From assembly GCA_032622095.1 (NCBI GenBank), contig CP136066.1, positions 111,805,319 through 111,869,318 on the forward strand: a stretch of DNA of 64,000 nucleotides, read 5' to 3'. This stretch comes from Siphonodentalium dalli. Taxonomy: Eukaryota; Mollusca; Scaphopoda; Gadilida; Siphonodentaliidae. Made by a program: the position numbers and the translations under genes. How positions within the stretch are numbered: position 1 is the first letter of the stretch; each line of letters starts with the position of its first letter. The notes under the pieces are model-generated. The model was given only the letters and a program-made list of their open reading frames with translations, was not told the DNA's origin and did no database searches. This document shows, piece after piece, positions 12,101-27,100 of this stretch.

Positions 12101-15100
12101 ATATGTATCGTAGTTAACTTATGGATCGTAAATGTGATGAAATGAACTTGGCACAACTGAAAGATGAATTGAGAAAGCATGGCGATAAATTGTCGTGCCG
12201 AAAACATGAATTCAAACAGAGGTATGTTTCAAATATTATCGAATAATAAACAAGCATCTCTCACCGATATCGCCTCTCATAATTGCTGCTCGTTGTATTG
12301 TTGTGCCATTTTATTCTTATATTATCTGTACATCAGAGGAAATACCCATAATAAAATAGTGTTTACACTGACTATCCTGTTGAGAAACAAATTCTTGATT
12401 CCACGGCTTATATATAATAGCACGCAAAGTCATAGGCATATATTGTGGTTTATTACATTTATTTACACCCAAACAGAACAAACTATAACATATCAGATAA
12501 ATTGATAATTTTTACATTAAAGATTCCCATCAGATGTATGCACAACGGCAAACTGTATATAGATATACAACAATATATGAATACGTGTGGGTGGCACGTG
12601 CTAGCCGAGCGCATGATAGTGTGATGACGTTATTTTATAGGGTATTTAAGATTCTTGGTAAAATGTAGCATTGTCGCCTTGCTTATGACCACCGACAGTG
12701 TGATTTGTAATTAGATTAACTGTCAACAGGTCTTCCTACATTGAGAATGACACACGCATCTGTATACTTTGTTTACATAACACCCAAAGGGAATGCTTAA
12801 GTAATAAATCCCCATATGTCGCTTGTTCACAACGACGCTGGTCATTGGCGGTTTAAATATATTGATGACAAATAGCATTAATTGGGGTCAAATTAACATT
12901 TGAAACAAACTAATTTCGTATTCCAGATTGGAATTTTACAAAAACAGCAAATAGCTTGGTAACAAAGAAAATCTGGAGCCCGAGTAGGCCTATCTTATGG
13001 AACTTCCAGACGATAAGTTGCCGACAGTTTGAAAGTTTGGCGATTAAAAACTATATAGATGAAACGAAACTCCATGTCACAAGCTGTGGGATCTTCATTT
13101 CAACCGAAAAACCTTTCCTAGCTAGCTTAGGCCTACTACTAGATAGAATAGTTGAAGTAAAGTGCCCTATACTTACATACACAACGCGAGACCACACAAT
13201 TTCTTCAGAAAATGTACAGTATTTAAAGATACGGTTGGCGTACAATGACGGTGGGTATGCTGTTAAAATATTCACCTCCATCAAAAACCGTCATAAACAG
13301 AAATAATAGTAAAATATAGACGGACTTAGTTCTTATACCAATAATATATATGGCATAAACAGTATGTTATTGTCAACGTTTTTCCTTTGTTATGTGAACA
13401 AAAGCAAACAACGATGCAGAACCTGGCGTTTGTTTAGATCCGGATATGGTAAATATAAAGAGCGTTATTTGTTACTGTTTCCTGATATGGAAATAATAAA
13501 GAGCGTTTATATCATTTGTGTGCACTAGAATTGCGTTATGTTATGTTATGTAAACAGAAGCACGAGCAGGCTTTTGTTTACGTGCATCATCGTAGCCTAC
13601 GTCTTGATGACAATATACTATTTACACGCTGATTATGTTTGGCATATGAACAACACTAGGGCCTATATATATTTTAATATTCCTTCTGTTGATGGCGATT
13701 TGAACAAATATGAATATTTCTGGAACGAATTCCGCCCGTTCCTGTAAAGAAAAAATGATAATGGGTACACTAGCTTTGGTCAAGAAACATGACTAGTATT
13801 ATCAAATACAAGGAGAGTTGTTTTGCACACAAAAACAGAGTTGTGTTTTTGTTGTTTTCACACAAGTCGACTGTGAATGGATGGTTATCGAGTGTGATAA
13901 CGAGTTCATCTCGAGGATGGTGTCCTCTCTATCGGATTTTTACACAACGTATTTCAAGACGTTAATAAAAAAAATAAAACACCTCACAGAAACTATAGAT
14001 AACTTAACTCAGTTTATAATTCATGATGACAATGATATTTTGTATCAAATACTCGCGGGACAGCTGACATGTGAATGGTAAAAAAGAGGCATTCTGTCTC
14101 ACCGCCACATTTATTTATTTATAACTCGAGAATTGACAGGAATCACATCTGTACCCGGTCTGTGTCATTACATAATTTTATTGCACCCTCGTGCAGCCTC
14201 TATTTATTTTTGGAGACTTAAGAGATAGCAGCATGCATGTATTACTGTAACACGATACAGTTTATGTCATAACAATCGGACGATGTTTTGTATATATCCT
14301 CACTGCGTGTACATATGATTTCTCAAAACAACACACCCGCAACATGCGCATGGCAAAGTCATTTCACTCGACAAACTAATTTAACCCAACGTTATCGCCT
14401 TTGAACTGATGTTTGTTCTAGTTACTTTCTACTACCTATTCCAACAGCTTAATATACTGTAATAACTTACAACATATCAAATAAACAACAGGTAGAAGGC
14501 ATTTTAAAAACGAATTTGAGAGAAAGAAGACGCAGAAGAACGTCCGATTCCAATCATTCCACGCTGATTCTATAGAGCGGTGTAATTAATTGTTTACACT
14601 GCAGGACCGACTTTGCGTGTAGCGCCCTCTGTGCGGAAGATAACCGACTCCTATCCGCCATTGTAAGTTATTTTTTACTAGACATTAGTTGTAATAATAT
14701 CTTAAACCTCATTTCATGATGTCACTTTATTTATTTCTTCTCACATATAGAGATAACATATCGGGTGATAACGGTGAAGTACTGGAAGAGTGTGCTGCTG
14801 TCATCAAGGCACAGTGGTCTGGCCAGTATAGAATTATCTCCCCTAGGGATCTCAAGGTTTGTGATAAATTAGATGAATATTTGCTTCTTTTTTATACTTA
14901 AGCTAGTTTATATTTTTAGTCTCAGAGCTCAAAACTGGAATGGTCTAGTTCCATTGCTTAAACTGTTCATGTTCGTGAGGGGGATTTGAGCTTCTATTTG
15001 GGAGGCTTTGCCGAGCCCAATAGATGCCAAATGTCTCGGCAGACATAAAAAGTTCAAGCGACAGCATTAGCTATATATTTTATTAATTTATCGCACAAAA

Positions 15101-18100
15101 TTTGCCTGTTGCATAGGAAAACTGTCATTTTATAAAGTGTTTTAAGTTGCAACCTTTCACTGATGCTTTGTTCAAATTCTTGTGCGCTTTGAGAATTATT
15201 TTTACGGTTGAAATATCAAGCCTGAAAACCACTATTTTTGACCGGCTTGTAATGGTTGAACATGTTGAAAACTACTTATTGTATTACTTTGCTGTTATGG
15301 TTATATAAATTGTCCAGCAGTTGTTCAGTTGATATTATTCAGACTAAACCACATGATGGCATTTACTAGCCCAAAGTAGTAGCAGCTTCTTGGGCTCATC
15401 CTTCCACTTTCTCTATTTTTATACACCCGTTTTAAAAAAATGGGAAGTATTATCTTATTGGTCTGTCTGTCCATCCATTCGTTTGCTGTTGGTTTCCGGA
15501 TGATAACTTTAGATAGTCTCAACTGAATGGAATGACATTTGGTATGTGGGTTTGCTAGCACAAAATACAGGTCAGGTTAGAATTTGAGTTCGCCCGCCAA
15601 TTTTCACCAGAGTTACGGCCCTTTTTGTTGGAATTTGCATTCAATTTTCGATTCCAGATGGAATGAAATTTGGTTTAGCCCAAAATACTGGTCAAGTTCA
15701 AGTTTGGGTTCCGTCCTCCAATTTTCACCAGAGTTATCTCCCTTTGTTCGAATTACCTTCGGTTTTGCCATGACATTGTGATGCTCTTGTTTATGTTGGG
15801 GACATTCAATCTATACTGTTTGGGTTCACTTATAGGTTCCCAACTTCCCAGCAAATTATAGATCACTCTTACCCGAAATAAATTCTTGCTGTCTCCTCCT
15901 ATTAGTTGATTCTACCATTTAGTTCAGTGTGCAATGTATCTTTGAGGGGAATATAACATTTTCAATAGAAAATACGTATTCCCTAATATTTACACACTGA
16001 ACTCACATGTCCCTCCCAAATTAGGATTGTCCCTTGCCACTGCTCATCACCCTCCTCGATTCTTCTGTGAGAGGAAAATGAGAAATGGACACACCTGCTA
16101 AGGCCTGTTCTATAGCAAAATAGCACATGATCAGGGACAAAATGGTATACTTTGGTATTTATACGTCCAGTTTATATTGTATATCATATTTGGTTTTCAA
16201 CTTTTATTCTATAGAATAATAAGAATATGATGTTATATTAGATTATTATGTTGTTGTTGGAACTAGAGGTTGGTACCATGAATGCATCTTAAAATAATAT
16301 ATTTACATACTAAGTGTGATTATCACTAAATCCAGCATTCTGATTGGTCGGCGCCCACGTGGCTAGTTGCAATTATTTCTCGGTGAATGCGCAACAGCTC
16401 ATAACTGCAGCCTCATAATTACATCGACACGTCATAGGTTTTGGAAAGACGAACGCGTAATGTTTTGGGCGCATTTGGATTCGCGCAGGATTGACTTAAT
16501 AAATCATCGGGTTTCAATATAAAGAGAAATTGTTCCTGTTAACTTTTGCCAAGGGTGCTATGGGGATATTTTGGGCTGGTTTTGTCACGATACACTTTTC
16601 GATTTAAATACATTTACAAAAGTGGCTTTTTCGCTAAATGTATATCTCCATAAAAACAGTCCACATGACAGTTAATCCTTATATAAAAAACTGTTTTGTT
16701 TTCAGGTGACAATCAGTAGCTACATGCCCATGTTTGAGGGGTATACACAACAAGATTCTCAAGAATTTCTCACATTCCTGCTGGATGCACTGCATGAGGG
16801 GTTAAATAAGGTAACTATATCTGAACAAAATTATTTTGTGCCAAGTATGTTGCCAATGAAAAATAATTTTTTGACGCTCGTTTTATAAACAGGACGTACT
16901 ATGTTTTTGGTCTGTCCATATATCCGTCTGTTCATAATTTGTTTTTGGATGATATCTTTAGTTCTACTAACTTAATGGCATTTTGGTATGTATGTTTACT
17001 ACCACCAAATAATACCATTCAAGTCTGATTTTGGGATCTGGCTGCCCATTTTTAACAGAGTTACAGCCCAGGGTTCCCGCAGGGCCTTGAAATCCTTGAA
17101 TAGCTTTGCATTTGATAAATGGCTATTCAAGGCCTGGAAAGTACTTAAATTCTAGTCGGGGTCCTTGAATGTCCTTGAATATTGCAGTTTTATCGATCCT
17201 CTGCAATGTCTCATTTTGGCAATAATTTAGATGACTACATAAAAAAGATAGTCCTTGTTATCCGATTAAATTTCTTTTGCCTCAGCAAAATGTAACATTG
17301 ACGTTAAACAAACTGGAACTCAACTGACATTTGGGAAATGATTATCATAGGGCTTAAGGACATCATTGTACATATCCAACAATCCGTTATCATTAATTAT
17401 GCTTTAATGATCAATACTTGCGAATCTTAGCTAGCCAGAATGTATGAACATGAGGGCTTGTACTCGGATAATTGGAACATTGTAGCGAACATTACAGCGA
17501 CTTCAAGGTATTTATTGGAAAATTCTGCCTCGTATCTTGCAATTCTTTTCCTATAACTCATTGTATCATAAGCACAATAGTTATTAACAAGGAGATTATG
17601 TTCGTTATAGCATATATAGTATTATGTAATCTCTGTTCAAATAATGCTGTGTTGCTATAATAAATAGTGTCTCACTCTTTACATACATATACAGTATGAC
17701 TGAAAGAGTCGGTTACTACAAATCGGGTGACTGGTTTAATTGGGGCCAAGGACAATCTGATACACAAGATTTGGCAAAAACTGATTTTTGTTTCAAAGTT
17801 TCTATTATCAAATGGAAATCTCCATCAAATCATAATCTATCATTATTTCGGCACTTGTGTCTATTTCTTTACGCCCACTCAATGTATCTTGCTGAATAGG
17901 CTTCCCTGATCCAAGACTGCAAAGATATGAAAACGTAGTAACCTGAGCCTCCAACTGCAGTTTGCTTAACTATCCAATGATGATTCTGTCCGTGGTAAGA
18001 AATCTTTGGAGACATCTTGGATGTTCGCCTTGATGAGAACCCACTGGCCTACTTGTGTATTTGAACCGCCTGCATTAACCCTTTACCCAACAAAGCGGCC

Positions 18101-21100
18101 AAAACCGGCCAAATAAAGCTTCAACAGCCTAAAATATCTTCGGTCTGTCTCAATAGAACCATACAAATATGGATATCATTGGAACCGGCTCATTGACCAC
18201 ATTGTGATGGTTACAGTTATGCCCTGTGCCAATGCATTCTCTTATATATGCGAGTCGACCATAGGTCGCCTCGCATATATAAGAGAATGCATTGGCCTAA
18301 AAAAAAACTTTTTTTAACACTTTTTACCATTTTTTCTTACATTCTTTAACAATTTTATAATTTTTAATGTGTTAAGCCAATGCATTCTCTTATATATGCG
18401 AGGCGACCTATGGTCGACTCGCATATATAAGAGAATGCATTGGCACAGGGCCGTTCTGTTGGGTAAAGGGTTAAGTATGTCCTATGACAAAATGACAATG
18501 TATATATCGGCTATAACAGCTTTGACCACAAGAGCAGCTAAATTTAAATCCTTTTGTATGACTAAATACTTGCTGATGAGTTGTTCACTTGCGAGAGTTC
18601 AGGTACTATAAAAAGTTCAATAATTGGCCTCATTTGAACATCCCACCAAATGATTGAATAGGAATTATATGTCTTCTGCATCCCTTCAAATGAACGATAG
18701 ACCAGTTAATTGTATGCTTTTATAACTGAATGAGGCAATTTTTTAGTTGTCAAAGACTATTGTCTCTCCAATGTTTAGATAACCTCATGTTGAGATCCAG
18801 TGCCATTGACACTTTTATAATTTGGCAGGTGAGACACAGACCGAAGATTAGAGAAATCGATGAGAATCTAACTGACCGACTATCAGCCGAAGCCTCCTGG
18901 AAAAACCACAAGCTGTTAAACGACTCCCAGATTGTCGACTTATTTCAGGTTTGAATCAAAAACGCAAATTATTTCCATAATATCACATATATCTCACTTT
19001 CCTTAATGAAAATTGCATTTACATCTTCAACTGAGTATTTTTTTTTTGAATTCTATATTGACTGCTCAAAACATTCTAATTGTTACTTTCTAGCTGAAGA
19101 TGCTATATTGCTTGAGTGCAACATAATGTGTTATGAAAATTAGAATTCTTATTAAGTAAGAATGGTAAATTTGAGTCAATGCAATTGGATAGAATAATCA
19201 TTAGGATAATTTTATAAACAATATACACATGTGCAGTAAAATTCCCACTGTAAAACATATCACTGTCTGAACTAACTCTAAGATTGCACACAAATATGTT
19301 TATGTACAGACTAATCATTCACTGCAGACACTCTTGAAGTGGATATGTACCACCCTGGACAGGTGATCTTTAAAGATAGCTTATCTCTTCCCAGCAAGAT
19401 TTATATAGATTCCAGGGTATAACATAGTAGATATGAATTGAGGATAACGGTCTGGAAAGCTTATTATCAATTATGGGAACCTTTCGGGGATTTCTATGGT
19501 TTGGCACTGTTTACTGAGCAGATCAAGACCATCAAGTATAAACAAAAAACACAAGCATTTAACCCTTTCAGTGCCAAGTCCTCTAAGAGCTCTTTCCATC
19601 AATGTATCACATTATTATAATCAATAAATTTGAAAAATGATCAAGGAAATATGGGTTGATACAAAAATCGGACTTGGCACTGAAAGGGTTAATAGTCATT
19701 ATTAATCATAATACAGGACGGCGTGCACACACAACATCAGTGTGTTTCAAATTTCCTATTTGTTCACAGGAGGTTAACTTTGGCGGTTGTAGTGCAATAA
19801 GTATCTCACATTAATTAATTTGAATTTTATTTGGAATTATTATCATATAATACATACCTTCTATTGGGACGGTAAAAGGGGCTATTTTTTTAACAGGCGA
19901 CCTGCATGAACCCTTCAGAATGAAGCAAGAGGAAGAACTTTATCTTGTTAGCTCCCTCCATCAAATCATAGAAAAATAATATAATCACTCTTCAGTTTTG
20001 TCTCTGTTTTGTTCATAAAAAAGGTATTTGTAGTCCTGAAAGCAGGTTTTATAAAAATTATGCTGTTGAAATTGTAGCCCAGAAGAAATGCACTATTTTT
20101 AACCCTTTTATGATGGGAGCTGTGTTGATGCAGCATTAAAGATCCTGTGTTAATGCATTCTCTTATATATGCGAGTCTTCCCATAGGGAGCCTCGTATAT
20201 TAATAGAATGCTCTGGCTTACAAGGTGAAGGTATATATTGTTAGGCCTATGTATTATCTTATATATATGAGAGGCTCCCTATGGGGGACTCACATATATA
20301 TATAAGAGAATGCATTGGCACAGGGTTTCGCAAAAGTTCAGAAAGCCCCAGTCATGGAAGGGTTAATTAGAATAAAACACATACAGTTTTAGTCAATTTG
20401 CCAAGAAGACTTTTGTTGAGTTTCGATTGTTATAACAGTACTATTGAATCTTTTGTCCCTGATACTACACCCTGAACTAGTTGGTTATCTGGCCTATGAT
20501 TATCTTCTATTATTTCAGGGCCAGCTGAAGTCTACACTCATGTGCCTTACTTGTAAAAAGAAGTCGGTGAAGTTTGAAGCATTCATGTTCTTGTCTATAC
20601 CCATACCAAACATACCAAGATGTGATCTATATGTATGTACTACAATTATGATAGTCTCAGATCTCCTAATGATTATTAAATATGGCGAGCATTGTTAGAA
20701 TATAATTTAGTTTTTGCATATTTAATGTCAGTAAGGATTTTATCACCAAACTTTTACCTTTAAGAAATTACATTGTGTCAGAATATAATGCATTATGAAT
20801 TTGAATCAAATTGAATTTGTTTATTAGCTCATAATAATAATTATATTTATCCCACAGGGTTAGAGTGAAAGACAACAACTGGAATGCGTTTATAGCTACC
20901 TGTTCAGAAAATCATAATATTTACAGGAAGCCGATCCAATAAATGTAGTAGTAACCAATACAAACATGTGGGTGACAATTTTTTGAGGCACAATAACCGC
21001 CTATACAGATGTAAGCCAAAAGGGGGAGACACCAATCGAACGCATATGTCCCAAAACAAAAAAACAGGGAGGGAGGGAGGGTTGTCAACACAAGCGACTG

Positions 21101-24100
21101 TCTTCAGCAAAGAAATTATTGGAAAGAATGTTTAACGCAGTATAACTGCGCGCATCCCCCGGCCAAAGATATAGTTCCCATTATTCTGCTCTTCAAATTA
21201 TCCCCATTCGCTAACTAAATAGCAATACTGCCAAAATACTTGTACTTTATAATTATGTTTTATTTTCGCCTAAGTACTCCGCAATATCAGTGTATAGCTT
21301 ACTTATCTGAACTGTCATGCGGTATGATGTAGTGATAGATACGAGTGAAAGATCTCGTGATCAAACATAATTATGTTTGTACCAAATTTTTGGTTTAAGT
21401 TTATGCATCTATAACCCTGTGCGATAAAATACGTCGTTTTGTACGACAATGTTTTAGCTCAGGTTGATTAGTGAGATGAGAATGAGAAACAGCTATGCCA
21501 GGGATATAAAATTTTGAGGAATATTTTAGGATTGCATCAAGGCTTTTCTGAAGGAAGAACAATTGACTGGGAGCTCGCGGTGGAAATGTCCGAGATGTAA
21601 AAAGGAGAGAGATTCATTGAAGAAAATAGATCTTTGGAAGCTTCCAAAAATATTGCTCATTGGTCTCAACAGGTATTCTTGTTTTTTTAACCTTTTTTAT
21701 ACTAAATTCAGTTATATAGGTTTACATTGGAATGGTCTATTGTTTCATTTGGAGGGGGTTTTCAGGAAACATAAGCAGACTGATAATTTAAGTACAGAAG
21801 GAATCCTATTTATTTGAGGGAAATGTTCAGATAATAAGTTCAACAAATGGGTCTTATTAAACTTATTATCTGAACATTTCCTAAGGGATAACTACTCATC
21901 AATGAGTATTTAGTAGAGAAATGGTTAATTATTCAATTGAGTGGATACTAAAAAAAACTTAGTTCCGCCTCCAGTTAGAGATGACATCTGTCATTGGTCA
22001 GAAAGTGGCATTATACATCCCATGTTTACACCACAAGCCATTAATATACCGTACCATAGTTCTGTCAGCCTGATTCTTTATGACATCATCAACGTTGAAT
22101 AATGCTATGGTGAAACCGTTAAAACAATTTGACATTTTGTGCTGATTATTCTTCTGGAATAAATGTCAAGTGGCCATGAATGACCACGACTGTTGACAGA
22201 ATATTTATATTTAACTCTTTCAGTGCCAAGTCCGATTTTTGTATTAACCAATATTTCCTTGATCATTTTTCAAATTATCAAGGAAATATGGGTTGATACA
22301 AAAATCGGACTTGGCACTGAAAGGGTTAATACTGTGGTTAGTTAATGGTGGCAATGACATCATGGAGCCTATGTTCTACCTCATGGTTACTCGGTTGAAA
22401 ATAGACTTCCAAACCATTTGTGTCACACTATGTTACATTCAATTAACCACAATAACTTCTAATGTTCCGCCTCCAGTAAGAAACTGCATCCAGGCCCCAA
22501 GCCAGGAGGCGACTCGGGCGAAGTTCTCGCCTTCCGGCTGGCGACTTCGCCCTCCGACTCCGCGAGGTGAAAACGAAGTCGCCTTCCAAATTTGACCAAA
22601 CTGAGATTTACCGGTGGTAATTTGACTTGTTTTGCCAAAAAATATATTAAAATATATCTGTCATAATGTTGTTGTCCCATCTCTCTGAAACATTTGGCGA
22701 AACATTTCTTTAAAATATCCCTTTCTGATCAAAGAAGTTATTCACATTCAACCCCGGCGCGATCTATTTGAAGTCGACTATATTCGCCAGGATTATCGGG
22801 GGATTATATATCTAACCATCGAAAGTCATTATCGCTAGTATCAGAAATAATTAGACCATTCGAGTTCCATGAGTTTATAAATTATTGTAATTCAATTGAG
22901 TATTTGTCACTAAAAACAAGCATTCTGATTGGCCGAGAGCGGCTAACTTTCGTTTTCGATTCACCGACATCGGCCGCTTCAGCGTGCATCAAATATGAAT
23001 GTAGCACGGTAAAATTCCATCGGCGCAGAACGAGTAGTGAAACGAGCACACCCGCGCGTTGTTGACTATAGATACCGTTCATCGGCCGCTTCAGCATGCA
23101 TCAAATATGAATGTGGCATGGTACAATTTCATCGGTGCAGAACGGAGTAGCGAAACGAGCCAACCCGCCCCACAGGAAATGGTTACGGAGCAGTGTTCCG
23201 AGTAACGCAATGAACAAACCCCAACGATTTGTGCACGATGACAACGGCAAAATAAAAGTCTCGATTCGTGTCATGAAAATGACTAAATAATAATTTTTAT
23301 ACAGTTTTTTTGCAAATTCCTTGCTAGATTGAATTACAATGGAGATAAACGTACCCTGTTTCGTTGTACATTCTGGGATTCGAGCATGAAAATAGTTTGT
23401 GAAATCGCCGGCAAGCCGGCTCGTTCACAAACTGTTTTCATGCTCAAATCCCAGAATGTACAACTCAACAGGGTATGTTTATCTCCTAAGTACAAAACCG
23501 CTGTCCCGCTTTTCAGATATAAATAATTACGACATTATCTGGTTATGTGCTAGGCGCTTCGGAAGTTCATTTCGGCAATGCGTCGCACTTTGGCAGAGAC
23601 CGCTTCCGTAAATAAATGGCCACCCATGGTGGGCGCCCACTTGTCAATTTATTGTTTTAATCGGATTATACCATTGACGTTGGCATTAATTAAAGGAGGC
23701 CATTAATTAATAAAAGTTTTAGAAATAAAACTAAAAGCTTTAATTTGCAACTCCTTTATTAGTTAATCCTTATTGTTTATTTTAGCGGACGCCCAAGTTA
23801 ATCCTTATTGTTTATTTAACAGACACCCACATTACAGCAGTGACCAAATTAAACTTACAAAGTGAAAGTTACATGCATCATGAGTCAGACTGTACAAACG
23901 TATCTTCCATTTTCCAGTCTAGGAAATACTACTACAATATTGTATTACAATACTATTTCCATTTATGTTAAAAATTTAACTACTAGTGTAACTTGCTAAT
24001 TGACTTGCTTAAAGACATATTATGTACTTGTTCGGGTGCGTGAAACTAATGTTAGTATTCAGGTGCTATGCCAACTGGAGGAATTTAGCATTTTACTAAC

Positions 24101-27100
24101 ATCACCGAAAATCTCAAGCAAATCGACCGTACCACTCCATAGAAAACATTGTCTGAACTATGCTAAAATGTAAATATTTACTACTCGAATCGGGACGATG
24201 CTATCGGCGATAAACTAACGAAAACGATTTCGCCATCGGCAGTCACTGCGTTTAATTAATAAACAAGAATGACGGTGTGTGTTATCAATATAATATTTGT
24301 AAAAATAACTACCTTGAACAAGATTATTCTCCATTTCTATTCAATCACCCTACTGGAGTGTTTCACATCACTTTAAATGATATTTACACAAAACATTTCC
24401 AAAAATTTTAAATTTATAATAACAAATAGTCTAATTTCTTGAGATAAAGTAAAAAAATTGTAGTTTTATTTTTTGTTTTATCTTTTTATTGATATTATAA
24501 ATAAAGCGATATTTGAAAATTAATAAGTGGTTCTTATGTTTTCTTAAGTTTCCCCCACTTCTCCCTATTTTGGGCTGAAGTCTCCCAAAATCTCCAGAGG
24601 GAGAAGTCACTTCTCCCTGTTTTCAACCCCTAACTTGGGCCGAGAGACTTGGTCCGAGAGACACGCAACATATCCCGTGTTTACGTCTTGAGCCATCAAC
24701 ATAAGGGAAACCATGACAACCATTTCATTGTCTATAGCTTGCCTGCGTTTTTCATGACGTCATTTACGTTGAACATGTTATGATAAGAGCGATAGGAGAT
24801 TTTGACATTTTCTGCTGATCATTCTTCAGAATAAATGTCAAATTTCTAAGAATGACCAGGACTGTCAGCAAAACATATACATTATTGTGGTGGATTGACA
24901 GTAGCATGGTGTGATATTAACGGCTTGAAGCCTATGTTCGACCTCGTCGCTTTGGGACATGTAAAAATTCTATCATTTCTCAAATTATATCACCTACATG
25001 ACCTCTCCATTATTATTTTAATACACACTCATGCACTTCCAATTCCATGCTTTAAAATCGCAACCAGCGATTACATAACATTGGTGACATCATACAGGTA
25101 GACACTATAAACTCTGACTGTGATTCCGTGTTTTAAGTTTGTCAGCTCACATGACGTCATAGGAGGTTAAACCATGGAGATAGCCGGACAACCGGTGGAG
25201 GCATTATTAATTTATTTTTTTGATTGTTTATTACGCGATAGTTATGAGAACTGATCATTGTGTTCTTAATTTGGAGGGCTTTCCGGTAGTTCTAAGTTGT
25301 ATTCTTCAGGATCAAAATCCTTTAAATTAAACCGGAACTGACAGTCAAACATATCTATTATCATGGATTAGAAACATGCAGACATATTAACACGGTCACG
25401 GTCATCTGAACACTACTTTACACATTTCAAACATTGCGTACATGTATATGCAAAACAATTAAATCTTATTTCAACCTCTCCACTATCTTATAGGTTTATG
25501 ACAGTCGGCGTTTGGAGGGAGAAGGACACACACTATGTTGATTTCCCTCTGTCTGGACTGAACATCAATCAACATGTTCTTGGCACAGATAAAAGTCAGA
25601 TCTATGACCTGTATGGCGTATCGGTATGTACTCTTTATGGCAAATGAGCTTGCATTTGTCTTTAAAGCTAGTGTATCTCTTTTAGGCCACAATTACAACA
25701 ACATTAATTTTTATAAAACCTGATTTCAAGGCAACAAACGTCAACCAATTTCATCCATATTTGGTATATGGATCTTTCACAGCAAAACCATGAACAAGTT
25801 CTGAAAACCAGATTTGTCCGATCCTTTTTACCTGAGTTACTACCCTTAGTTTGTCTATTTTTAGAAATTTTATGAACGCAAGGCGAGAAAACTTTAATAA
25901 ACGTCAACCGATTACATTCGTATTTCATATGTGAGGTTTCAAAATAATATCTCGATCTAGTTCGAAAACCATGATTTTTTTACCTGAGTTATGACCCTTA
26001 GTTTGTCTTTTTTAGCACAATTATATGACAGTTAGAGTGTTAACTTGATCTAACTTCCACCGATTCCATTCATATTGGGTATATGGATCTTTCACAACAA
26101 TATCTCTTATCGATTTCGAAAACCAGGTTTTCCTTTTTTTTTAACCTGAGTTACGACACTTTGTTTGTCTATTTTTACCTTAATTTTATGACTGGGTATA
26201 TGGATCTTTCACAGAAATATCTTGATTGAGTTCAAAACCAGGTTTTTCCAATTTTTTTTATTTACCTGAGTTATGGCCCTTAGTTCTGAGATGGATCTAT
26301 AGTTCAACCCTTTTTAGTGATTGTCGGTCGATCAGATTCACTCTTATGGGGAAAAAAAACTTGACCAGACCATCTTCGATGCGCAACCCTTGTTGTTTCT
26401 TTTTTTGGGCCTTATGGCCACTTTTGACTTTTTGAATAAACAGCATTGTTATCATATTAGCAGCTACCGATACATAACAAAAATAGGAGTGGATTTGCAA
26501 GAGGGTCATGCTGTGTTAATATTTTCCTGTAGTCTTGAACCCATTCATACTAAATAAATTATCCCACCAGTTACAAAAGTATACATTTTAATGGTCTATT
26601 ATTCATTTGGAGGGATGCTCAAGTAATTGAAGCAGACGCAAAGGTAAATTCAGCTAATAAGTATGGTCATTTGTTGAACTTATAGTCTGAAGATTGCCTG
26701 TCAATGAGTATTTAGTAAAGAAAAGGCTAAAGAAGGCCAAATAAAAAATTCATTTGTTTCTTTGGCCACCAATTGAACATCTATTTTCATCTCTGTTCTA
26801 GAATCACTTTGGAACAATGGAAGGTGGACACTGTAAGTATTAGTATAAAATTTACAGGTGAATTCGGACTAATACGAGTCAATTAATTTGTAATTTGTAA
26901 AAAAAAAAATTCAGAGCATGAGGCAGATTAAAGTGGATATATGTAAATGAGTTTCAGGAAAAAGGAGGATGGCATGGGAAAGAAACAAACATTTAACCTT
27001 TTGATAATTTGATTAAACATGAAATTGCAAGCCTTCCTATTCCAAATAAATCACAACACTTTGGTCACAAATGTTTTCCTAGAAAAATGTAAGATTATAA

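Larger units (their letters stand above)
11927..14655 (+). mobile_element. 2.7-kb element with terminal inverted repeats, SAP- and YqaJ-like coding remnants
   Basis: The left end 11927-11986 starts GATAGGAGTCGGTTATCT and ends CGCAAAGTCGGTCC. The right end 14604-14655 is its reverse complement with the same outer 18 and inner 14 bases and a diverged centre. No clear target duplication is visible. Inside lie a SAP-like exon (12121-12221) and three pieces resembling a YqaJ recombinase/exonuclease (12956-14081) in different frames. A DNA transposon, or the decayed copy of one, is the simplest reading; the superfamily is not assigned. Confidence 0.7.

Noticed and set aside
12179-12505. 108-codon frame overlapping the SAP-like exon
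   Set aside because: It is out of frame with the SAP-like reading and has no splice logic; the 12121 frame explains the segment better.
22459-22680. Open frames on both strands around 22500
   Set aside because: They cross the GC-rich hairpin-like GGCGACTTCGCC stretch of a repeat end and have no conserved content.
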